Below, one piece after another: positions 1 to 4,963 of a DNA stretch of 5,664 nucleotides. The notes under the pieces are model-generated. The model saw nothing but the letters and a program-made list of their open reading frames with translations, searched no databases and was not told the DNA's origin. Position 1 is the first letter of the stretch. Each line of letters opens with the position of its first letter. The DNA is from Anaerolineae bacterium (GTDB lineage: Bacteria; Chloroflexota; Anaerolineae; DRVO01): NCBI GenBank assembly GCA_012719195.1, contig JAAYAV010000493.1, positions 1 to 5,664 of the forward strand, in the 5' to 3' direction. Both the position numbers and the translations under genes were made by a program.

Positions 1-1237
1 CTCCCAACTCCGTGGGTATCGTCCCGCTGAACTCGTTCCCTCCTAGGTCCAGGAGGAAAAGGTTGGTGAGGCCGCCTAGCCAGGCCGGGATGGTCCCGCT
101 GAGCTGGTTTCCTTCTAGGTACAGGTACGTCAGGTTGGTGAGGTTGCCCAGCTGCAACGGGATGCTCCCGCTTAGCTGGTTGTAGCCCAGGTCCAGGTCC
201 GTCAGGTTGGTGAGGTTGCCCAGCTCAGGCGGTATGGCGCCGCTCAGCTGGTTGCTGCCCAGGTACAGGTACTGCAGGTTGGTGAGACTGCCCAGCTCTG
301 GCGGTATGGCGCCGCTGAGCTGGTTGTAGTCCAGGTGCAGGTACCGCAGGTTGGTGAGGTTGTCCAGCTCAGCGGGGACGGTACCGGTCAGCTGGTTGGA
401 CCTCAGGTCCAGCCTCTGCAGGTTGGTGAGGTTGCCCAGCTCAGGCGGTATGGCGCCGCTGAGCTGGTTGTAGTCCAGGTACAGGTACGTCAGGTTGGTG
501 AGGTTGCCCAGCTCTGGCGGTATGGCGCCGGTGAGCCGGTGGCTGCTCAGGTTCAGACCCTGCAGGCTGGTGAGATTGCCCAGCTCTGGCGGAATGGCGC
601 CGGTGAGCGCGTTGCGATGCAGGTATAGCGTGTGGAGTTTGGTGAGGTTGCCCAGCTCTGGCGGTATGGCGCCGGTCAGCCGGTTATCGTTCAGAGTCAG
701 GATCTGCAGGTTGGTGAGCCCCCCTAGCTCCGGCGGTATGGCAGTGAGATGGTTGTGCCACAGGTACAGCTCCTGCAGGTTGGTGAGGCTGCCCAGCTCT
801 GGAGGCAACTCCGTGAGCTGGTTCCCGTCCAGACTAAGGATCTGCAAGTTGTTGAGGTTGCCAAGCTCTGACGGTATGGCGGTGAGCTGGTTCCAGAACA
901 GGTACAGCTCCTGCAGGCTGGTGAGGCTGCCCAGCTCTGGCGGTACCGCCGTGAGCTGGTTCCCGTCCAGACTAAGGATCTGCAGGTCGGCGAGGCTGCC
1001 CAGCTCTGGCGGTACCGCAGTGAGCTGGTTGTCGTGCAGGTAGAGGGTCGCGAGGTTGGTGAGGTTGCCCAGCTCTGGAGGTACCGCAGTGAGCTGGTTG
1101 CTGTAAAGGTACAAGTAGATCAGGTTGGCGAGGTTGCCCAGCGCTTGCGGTATGGCACCGGTGAGCTGGTTGTCGTGCAGGTACAGGTACTCCAGGTTGG
1201 TGAGGTTCTCTAGCTCGCCCGGAATGTTGCCGCTTAG
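1..1237 (-). repeat. tandem LRR-coding array (69- and 72-bp units)
   Basis: This stretch codes residues 471 onward of the LRR protein. Full repeats follow the pattern LxGxIPxELGNLTNLxxLxL and end in xxNQ. Repeats 1-2 and 9-17 are 24 residues (72 bp) and belong to the plant-specific-type class with the LSGxIP/LTGxIP signature. Repeats 3-8 are 23 residues (69 bp). The 18th repeat is cut by the window edge. Neighbouring units are close to identical in DNA, with runs such as the NLTNL and PPELG codons conserved, which indicates expansion by unequal exchange or slippage. Long open frames on the opposite strand here are by-products of the repeat. Confidence 0.9.
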
Positions 1238-2647
1238 CTGGTTCCCGCCGAGGCTCAGCTCGATCACGTGTCCGCCCTGGCAGATCACCCCATAGAGCGA
1301 ACAGGGGGTTTCCGTAGGTAGGGTCCACTTGTTGCTCCAGGCGGCGCCGCCGGTGGCGTTGTAGAGCGCAACTAAGGCGTCGTACTCGGCCTGTGGGATC
1401 TGCGGTCTAGGGATGGCACAGACCTCATCACTGTACTCGCTCCATAGTTCGCTCTGGTTGTAGTAGTGAACCGGGGTGTAGGTTCGGAGCACGAAGCAGT
1501 ACGGTTGTCCCTCAGTGAGCCCCGCGACTGTGTGAGAGGTGGTGTACTTGTCTGCGGTTGTGCCGCTCGGTTCGTACGGGCCGCCGGACTCGGTGGCTTG
1601 GGAAACCTCGTAGTAGCCGCCGTCTCCCGTGTAGGGAATGGGGGACCAGAACAGCGTAGCCGTGGTGGAGGTTGTGGAGGCAACAGTGAGCGACGATGGG
1701 GGTACGGTTTGCGTACTGGCCCAGGCAGGAGCTACGACGTTGAGGAAGGCCACCAGGTCGGGATCGGTGGCCGAGAGCATGTTGTAGCCTATGTCCAGAA
1801 ACGAGAGGTTGGTGAGGTTGCCCAGCTGGGACGGGATGCTCCCGCTTAGCTGGTTGTTGTCCAGGCTCAGCTGGATCACGTGCCCGCCATCGCAGGTCAC
1901 GCCGTACAGTGAGCACGGTGTCTCCGTAGGCAGAGTCCACGTGTTTGTCCAGTTGGGACCGTCGGTGGCGTTGTAGAGAGCCACCAGGGCGTCATATTCA
2001 GCCTGCGGGATCTCTAGGGTCACGGTGGCCGTGGCAGTTACCGTGGCCGTCGCGGTGGTTGTCTCCGCAGCAGTTGCCGTGGCCGTCGCGGTGGCTGTTG
2101 CCGTCGGCGAGGCCACCGAAGTGGCCGTGCTTGTCACCGCCTTGGTTGCGGTGGCGGTCAGAACGACGCTTGTGGTGACAGTAGGAGTAGGTGGGCCGGG
2201 GACTCCAGCTCGCACGTAGAGGCGTCCCTCCATGCCCGGCACCGCGAAGGTGAAGTCGCCCTCGTCACTGAACATCTGGCTATGGCTGGCTCCGGGCGCC
2301 AGGTCCATGAACACGAGGGGCGGGGGAACGGCTGCAGCGCCTGTGGCGGCCGCTGCTGCCGCAGAGCTGCCAAGCCCTCGAAATGAGAGCGGTAGGCACA
2401 CGCGGTACTCGACCGTGATCTCGAAGGCCTGCTCCGCCGTGGTGTCGTTACGCCAGGTGACCTCCGTACCAGGGAGCAGGTAGAGCAGAGGAGGGTCGAA
2501 CCCGGAATCCGTGATGCGCACCAGAACCGGCTCGGGTGCTTGGGCCTGCGCTCCGAAGGATCCAGGCAGGCAGAGAGAAGAGGCCAACATGAGGGCTGCG
2601 GCGACGAGAACGACGACCGGGACTGAGACGGAACGGCGGCCTACCAT
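1..2647 (-). CDS. secreted multidomain leucine-rich-repeat protein (C-terminus beyond window)
   Basis: A single frame is open from ATG at 2647 to the left edge: 882 codons with no stop, so the C-terminus is missing. The start is supported by a purine-rich ribosome site (GGGAGGGG, 2652-2659) four bases upstream and by a signal peptide: Arg4-Arg5, a hydrophobic core at about 8-27, and a likely AQA cleavage site near residue 35. Domains in order are: cupredoxin-like, 38-147; Thr/Ala linker, 151-212; LRR N-cap starting IPQAEYDALVALYNAT with Cys245/Cys252, 213-266; about one LRR; a cap (DPDLVAFLNVVAPAW, 295-309); an FnIII domain, 315-411; a second N-cap, 417-470, with Cys449/Cys456; then 17 full LRRs and the start of an 18th, 471-882. 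LRR solenoids usually bind proteins or glycans, so an extracellular adhesion or recognition role is inferred; the ligand is unknown. No enzyme domain is visible. The gene runs divergently from mtaB and appears to be monocistronic at its 5' end. Confidence 0.93.
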   Translation of the reverse strand, partial: MVGRRSVSVPVVVLVAAALMLASSLCLPGSFGAQAQAPEPVLVRITDSGFDPPLLYLLPGTEVTWRNDTTAEQAFEITVEYRVCLPLSFRGLGSSAAAAAATGAAAVPPPLVFMDLAPGASHSQMFSDEGDFTFAVPGMEGRLYVRAGVPGPPTPTVTTSVVLTATATKAVTSTATSVASPTATATATATATAAETTTATATVTATATVTLEIPQAEYDALVALYNATDGPNWTNTWTLPTETPCSLYGVTCDGGHVIQLSLDNNQLSGSIPSQLGNLTNLSFLDIGYNMLSATDPDLVAFLNVVAPAWASTQTVPPSSLTVASTTSTTATLFWSPIPYTGDGGYYEVSQATESGGPYEPSGTTADKYTTSHTVAGLTEGQPYCFVLRTYTPVHYYNQSELWSEYSDEVCAIPRPQIPQAEYDALVALYNATGGAAWSNKWTLPTETPCSLYGVICQGGHVIELSLGGNQLSGNIPGELENLTNLEYLYLHDNQLTGAIPQALGNLANLIYLYLYSNQLTAVPPELGNLTNLATLYLHDNQLTAVPPELGSLADLQILSLDGNQLTAVPPELGSLTSLQELYLFWNQLTAIPSELGNLNNLQILSLDGNQLTELPPELGSLTNLQELYLWHNHLTAIPPELGGLTNLQILTLNDNRLTGAIPPELGNLTKLHTLYLHRNALTGAIPPELGNLTSLQGLNLSSHRLTGAIPPELGNLTNLTYLYLDYNQLSGAIPPELGNLTNLQRLDLRSNQLTGTVPAELDNLTNLRYLHLDYNQLSGAIPPELGSLTNLQYLYLGSNQLSGAIPPELGNLTNLTDLDLGYNQLSGSIPLQLGNLTNLTYLYLEGNQLSGTIPAWLGGLTNLFLLDLGGNEFSGTIPTELG
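680..1093 (-). repeat. sub-block of six 23-residue LRRs with a 138-bp higher-order unit
   Basis: Residues 519-656 are six consecutive repeats that lack one residue: LTAVPPELG or LTAIPPELG replaces LTGAIPPELG. Within it, units alternate between an LQILSLDGNQ type and an LQELYL type. The DNA at 820-846 recurs at 958-984, and that at 761-779 recurs at 899-917, both exactly 138 bp apart. The block therefore grew by copying a two-repeat unit rather than single LRRs. Confidence 0.85.
1190..1399 (-). repeat. second copy of duplicated LRR N-cap module
   Basis: This codes residues 417-486, beginning IPQAEYDALVALYNAT, then WTLPTETPCSLYGV, a second Cys, GGHVI, and the first LRR. It matches residues 213-282 (1802-2011) almost position for position, both in protein and recognisably in DNA. 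This copy leads into the long LRR array. The paired cysteines (449 and 456) suit a capping disulfide. Confidence 0.88.
1415..1705 (-). other. fibronectin type III domain region of the LRR protein
   Basis: This codes residues 315-411. The FnIII pattern is visible: VPPSSLTVASTTSTTATLFW for strands A-B with the core Trp334, a YYEV strand near 345-348, then LTEGQPYCFVLRTY, the usual GLTPGTxYxFxVxT segment of strands E-F, and a final strand ending DEVCAIP. It lies between the first LRR mini-block and the second N-cap and probably acts as a rigid spacer. Confidence 0.8.
1802..2011 (-). repeat. first copy of duplicated LRR N-cap module
   Basis: This codes residues 213-282 and is the paralogous copy of 1190-1399. 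Unlike the second copy it is followed by only one LRR, and then by the DPDLVAFLNVVAPAW cap that leads to the FnIII domain. It therefore looks like a collapsed LRR block, or a seed that was not expanded. Confidence 0.87.
2012..2197 (-). repeat. low-complexity Thr/Ala linker coding region
   Basis: This codes residues 151-212, composed almost entirely of Thr, Ala and Val with alternating TATATA runs. At DNA level a 28-bp segment (2035-2062) recurs at 2071-2098 with 26 of 28 bases equal, a 36-bp period. It is probably a flexible extracellular tether between the cupredoxin-like domain and the LRR part. It makes artefactual Ala/Val-rich frames on the opposite strand. Confidence 0.85.
2207..2536 (-). 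other. degenerate cupredoxin-like domain region of the LRR protein
   Basis: This codes residues 38-147. The order of elements is that of a plastocyanin-type domain: VRITDSGFDPPLLYLLPGTE, then VTWRNDT, then LAPGASHSQMFSDEGDFTF, then MEGRLYV. In copper-binding members a His follows the WxN(D) strand and a Cys, His and Met lie before the last strand. Here the first position is occupied by Ala/Phe (74-75) and the Cys and His are absent, with only a Met (139) at the last position. An Ala-rich insert (about 94-110) interrupts the domain. A structural, metal-free role is inferred. Confidence 0.65.
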
Positions 2648-2670
2648 GGCACCCCTCCCTGGGCTCCGGG

Positions 2671-2690
2671 CTTGCCCGTCATCGGGCAAG
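2671..2690. promoter_or_regulatory. perfect inverted repeat in the LRR gene leader
   Basis: CTTGCCCG, a four-base loop TCAT, then CGGGCAAG: an eight-pair perfect stem 24 bases upstream of the LRR gene ATG. No T-run follows on either strand, so it is a poor intrinsic terminator. It could be a leader RNA hairpin near the ribosome site or a repressor operator. Confidence 0.5.
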
Positions 2691-2789
2691 ACCAGCGAAG
2701 GATCGGACTCCCGGCGGTATGGGGCGCTGCACCGTTCTGGGTCCGCGGCCGCTTCCGCTGTTAGCAGTGACTGAGTGATGCCGTGGCGT

Positions 2790-2802
2790 CGGGGAGTCCC
2801 CG
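2790..2802. promoter_or_regulatory. short dyad CGGGGA-G-TCCCCG just downstream of the predicted start of transcription
   Basis: Six-base arms around one central base. If the promoter at 2814-2842 is right, transcription would begin near 2807 and this dyad would occupy roughly +6 to +18, a usual place for a repressor site. It is short and GC-rich, so chance is possible. Confidence 0.3.
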
Positions 2803-2813
2803 CATCTTCGATG

Positions 2814-2842
2814 ATTATGGAACTGCCCCGCCACTGTGGCAA
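2814..2842 (-). promoter_or_regulatory. sigma-70-like promoter for the LRR gene
   Basis: On the minus strand, TTGCCA (2842-2837) matches the -35 consensus at five of six bases, and CATAAT (2819-2814) matches the -10 consensus at five of six. The spacer is exactly 17 bp. Such an AT-rich -10 stands out in this GC-rich window. It would give a leader of about 160 nt before the ATG at 2647, containing the dyad at 2790-2802 and the hairpin at 2671-2690. Confidence 0.6.
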
Positions 2843-2870
2843 GGCATTCTAGGGGATTCTCGGTTCGAAT

Positions 2871-2886
2871 ATGCATCGCGATGTAT
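2871..2886. promoter_or_regulatory. dyad ATGCATCG/CGATGTAT upstream of the LRR promoter
   Basis: Eight-base arms with one mismatch and no spacer, centred about 37 bp upstream of the -35 element. The position suits an activator or other regulator site. It also lies about 20 bp outside the putative IS end, so it could belong to old flanking or target sequence instead. Confidence 0.3.
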
Positions 2887-2905
2887 TAGAAACGGTGGGC
2901 GGAGT

Positions 2906-2930
2906 GGGTTGTGTCCCGTCAATGGTGTAG
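2906..2930. mobile_element. putative terminal inverted repeat of an IS256-family remnant
   Basis: The plus-strand sequence GGGTTGTGTCCCGTCAATGG followed by TGTAG resembles, from memory, the ends of IS256-family elements (GTGTCCC, a short variable stretch, then GGTGTA). It lies 46-70 bases beyond the stop of the transposase-like remnant at 2976-3262, which is where the right end of such an element is expected. I found no matching left end between 3300 and 3530, so the element appears truncated. Confidence 0.4.
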
Positions 2931-2975
2931 GAGTGTGGCCGCCCCGTGAGCACCGAGACTCCCCGCGTTCCACGG

Positions 2976-3262
2976 CTAGGCAGCCGCAAAGGACTTGTCC
3001 GGAGTGGCCGATTGCGCTGCTTCGCTCCCGGTCATCGATGCGTAGCCGAAGTAGGGCCGGGCCACGATCCACTCGTCGTTCTGTGCTGCCAGCCGTGCTT
3101 CCAGTTGCTGGATCGCCGGATGTCTGGCGGGGCGAATGCACGATGGTTGCAGCCGAGCCCCCGCCGCTAGGCGAGACCGCGTTCGCCGCTCCTGCGCGTG
3201 CTTGCCCCGACCAAATCGGCCTCTGCCAGCACCGGCGCCGACGCCGGTTCGTAACGCTCCAA
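2976..3262 (-). pseudogene. decayed IS256-family (Mutator-type) transposase C-terminal remnant
   Basis: At 2979-3116 the minus strand reads AIQQLEARLAAQNDEWIVAR followed by PYFGYASM, then a stop at 2976. This is close to the C-terminal signature of IS256-type transposases (RLVGALLxEQxDEWxxxRRYxxLESM). Further upstream in another frame (3170-3262), LERYEPASAPVLAEADL resembles the ERYxxxAPxLAxW segment that precedes this region in the family, and that frame ends at a stop at 3167. The distance between the two pieces is shorter than normal, and the intervening conserved RRTRV/FPN stretch is only faintly visible (QERRTRSR, 3174-3197). I therefore infer frameshifts plus a deletion. The N-terminal two-thirds with the DDE residues is absent. 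This is recognition from memory, without alignment. Confidence 0.45.
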
Positions 3263-3430
3263 GGTAGCCTGCCCGAGCGTGACTTCGGAACAGCCACATC
3301 CGGCCTGCCTGCCCGCGCCATATGAAGAGCGCACTGCTCGGCAGGGGGACTGGATCTGCCCCATGGCCTCCCGGCGGCGCGGGGTGGGCCGCGGGCACTA
3401 GCGCCGCCCGGTTGCCGTCTGTGGCCTGGC
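3263..3430. other. intergenic stretch with no recognised feature
   Basis: I see no convincing gene, RNA or terminator here. It lies upstream of mtaB and must contain its promoter, but I found no clear -35/-10 pair. It may include further decayed transposon sequence beyond recognition. Confidence 0.4.
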
Positions 3431-4810
3431 ATGGAATCCGCACCTGGACTGTGTGCCGGATGCGTCCTTGGTCGCCGAGGTCGGCTGCGCCCACGGACCT
3501 TCGCCCAGACGTCACGAGGAGTCACTGAGATCCGCATTCACTGCCCTTCACTTGGCTGTCGCCTGAACCAGGCCGAGATGACGGCCCTGGAGCGCGCTCT
3601 TGCCTCCCAAGGCCACGAGAAGGTCGCAGACGCACGCGCCGCCGACGTGATCGTGCTCAACACTTGCGCCGTCACGGCGGAGGCCGAGCGTAAGAGCCGC
3701 CAACTCCTCCGGCGGCTCCGCCGCGAGAATCCGCGGGCGGAGATCATCGTGACGGGATGCTACGCCGAGCTGGACGCGAGCCTCGGCGGTTGGGCGGAGA
3801 CGGCTTCGCGCGTCGTCGGCAATGCGGCCAAGAGGGCACTGATTGGCGAGCCGGGCCAAGTGGCGGCGCCAGTGGCCGGAGCTGCCGGCCCCCGACCGAG
3901 GGGCGGGCGGACTCGTGCTCTCGTGCGGGTGCAGGAGGGCTGTGACAACCGCTGCGCCTACTGCGTCGTGTGGAAGCTTCGGGGGCCGCAGATGAGCCGG
4001 CCGGCGGCGGCGATTCTGAACGAGGTCCAGGAACTGGTGCGGGAAGGACGGCAGGAGGTCGTGCTCACCGGAGTCCACACGGGCGCCTACGGTCGTGACG
4101 GCAGCGAGCCCGGGGTGGAGGACTTGTCCGCTCTGGTGCGGCTGCTGCTGGCGCGAACTGAGATCGCCCGCATTCGGCTCTCGTCCATCGAGCCTTGGGA
4201 TCTGGCGCACCTGGACCTGTCACTGTGGGACGATAGTCGACTCTGCCGCCACCTGCATGTACCGCTTCAGAGCGGCAGCGACGCAGTCCTCGGACGCATG
4301 GGGCGCCGCTACACAACGGCGCAGTACGAGCAGCTCGTCCGAGGGCTACAGGCTGCCATTCCCGATCTCGCCGTCACCACCGATGTGATCGCGGGGTTCC
4401 CCGGGGAGAGCCAGTCTGATCACGAGTCGACCCTGCGTCTGGCGCACCGCTGCGGCTTCGCGCGGATGCACGTCTTCCCTTACTCGGAGCGGCCAGGTAC
4501 CGAGGCGGCCGGAATGGCAGGCCAGGTAGCGCCCGAGGTCAGACGACGGAGGGCGTCGGAGTTGCGCCGGTTGGCAGGCGAACTGCGCCAGCGCTTCGAG
4601 GAAGCCCAGCTGGGCAAGACGGCCGAGGTACTCTGGGAGAGACGCCGCGGCGGCCGCTGGCAGGGCCTCACCTCAAACTACGTCAGCGTGTCTGCCGAGT
4701 GTGAGTCCGACGTGCGCAACATCGTCAAGCCGACGCTGCTGGTGGTTCGAGGCGAGGCGGGGGTCATCGGGCTGATCCAGGACGACTGCAGGGGTGCTAG
4801 CACCAGTTGA
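3431..4810 (+). CDS. mtaB: tRNA (t6A37) 2-methylthiotransferase MtaB
   Basis: Radical-SAM enzyme that adds a methylthio group to C2 of N6-threonylcarbamoyladenosine 37, giving ms2t6A in tRNAs that read ANN codons. Using the ATG at 3431 (459 residues), the N-terminal UPF0004 domain spans about 33-140 with iron-sulfur ligands Cys43 (SLGC), Cys79 (NTC) and Cys110 (TGCY). The radical-SAM core, about 163-390, has Cys171, Cys175 and Cys178 in CDNRCAYC, plus HVPLQSGSD (276-284), TDVIAGFPGE (317-326) and MHVFPYSERPGTEAA (346-360), the last typical of MtaB rather than MiaB or RimO. A TRAM RNA-binding domain, about 395-450, closes it. The conserved N-terminus begins near residue 34, so the ATG adds about 33 atypical residues. 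A good GAGGAG site (3516-3521) sits just before the conserved part, but no ATG, GTG or TTG follows it. It is a soluble cytoplasmic enzyme. The next gene begins 153 bp downstream. Confidence 0.92.
   Translation: MESAPGLCAGCVLGRRGRLRPRTFAQTSRGVTEIRIHCPSLGCRLNQAEMTALERALASQGHEKVADARAADVIVLNTCAVTAEAERKSRQLLRRLRRENPRAEIIVTGCYAELDASLGGWAETASRVVGNAAKRALIGEPGQVAAPVAGAAGPRPRGGRTRALVRVQEGCDNRCAYCVVWKLRGPQMSRPAAAILNEVQELVREGRQEVVLTGVHTGAYGRDGSEPGVEDLSALVRLLLARTEIARIRLSSIEPWDLAHLDLSLWDDSRLCRHLHVPLQSGSDAVLGRMGRRYTTAQYEQLVRGLQAAIPDLAVTTDVIAGFPGESQSDHESTLRLAHRCGFARMHVFPYSERPGTEAAGMAGQVAPEVRRRRASELRRLAGELRQRFEEAQLGKTAEVLWERRRGGRWQGLTSNYVSVSAECESDVRNIVKPTLLVVRGEAGVIGLIQDDCRGASTS
3516..3521 (+). promoter_or_regulatory. 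Shine-Dalgarno-like GAGGAG inside the mtaB 5' region
   Basis: The sequence is eight bases before an in-frame ATC codon (3530) and 14 bases before an in-frame ATT (3536). The conserved MtaB N-terminus (EIRIHCPSLGC) starts here. It suggests true initiation near 3530 at a rare start codon, or loss of an original start. The alternative is that it is simply coding sequence downstream of the ATG at 3431. Confidence 0.4.
4793..4804. repeat. perfect 12-bp palindrome GGTGCTAGCACC at the end of mtaB
   Basis: It lies within the last codons of mtaB (encoding part of GASTS) and is fully self-complementary without a loop and without a following T-run. It is not a convincing terminator and may be chance. 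Confidence 0.3.
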
Positions 4811-4814
4811 GCGG

Positions 4815-4852
4815 TTTACGGGTAGCTTACGCTGAATTCACGGGCGGCTTAC
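4815..4852 (+). repeat. two imperfect 16-bp direct repeats, 22 bp apart
   Basis: TTTACGGGTAGCTTAC (4815-4830) and TTCACGGGCGGCTTAC (4837-4852) agree at 13 of 16 positions, start to start 22 bp, about two helical turns. They fall in the only intergenic gap between mtaB and the downstream surface-protein gene, so they could bind a regulator of that gene. The whole gap (4811-4963) holds no other gene and no clear terminator. Confidence 0.4.
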
Positions 4853-4947
4853 TGATGTCCGGCGGATCTTGGGCGACAATCCAACCTGGCAAAGTGGTCA
4901 TGGGCTCGTCAGTCGTGAGCGCTTACCGCTTGTGCGATGCCCCTGCT

Positions 4948-4957
4948 GGAGAGGAGG
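4948..4957 (+). promoter_or_regulatory. strong ribosome binding site GGAGAGGAGG
   Basis: The site lies six bases before GTG at 4964 and inside the reading frame if the upstream ATG at 4937 is used. This decides the start of the following gene in favour of GTG 4964. Confidence 0.75.
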
Positions 4958-4963
4958 ACTTGC

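Noticed and set aside
335..1043. Plus-strand open frames made of repeated VGEVAQLWRYG or LVRLPSSGGMAPVS units
   Set aside because: They are antisense readings of the LRR-coding repeats; the minus-strand frame gives canonical LRRs with a continuous domain order and a signal peptide.
1..1237. Regular repeat resembling a CRISPR array
   Set aside because: Period is 69/72 bp, the units are in frame and diverged, there are no unique spacers, and the translation is a classic LRR.
972..1940. Minus-strand frames rich in Arg, Pro and His (such as PARQPAHRCH repeats)
   Set aside because: They are out-of-frame shadows of the same LRR protein and show no family motif.
2025..2219. Plus-strand Ala/Val-rich frame (AVAVTVAVAV) resembling a membrane segment
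   Set aside because: It is the complement of the Thr/Ala linker; low-complexity codons give a pseudo-hydrophobic frame.
2846..2890. GGTTCGAAT at 2862-2870 looks like a tRNA T-loop
   Set aside because: The flanking bases do not pair into a T-stem and no acceptor, D or anticodon arms are found.
2815..3537. Long minus-strand frame of 240 codons and overlapping plus-strand frame of 180 codons in the intergenic region
   Set aside because: Arg/Pro/Ser-rich compositions with no domain-like pattern; recognisable transposase fragments lie in other frames, so these are GC-rich chance frames.
3548..4210. Long minus-strand frame opposite mtaB
   Set aside because: The plus strand encodes MtaB with all six cluster cysteines; the opposite frame has no recognisable motif.
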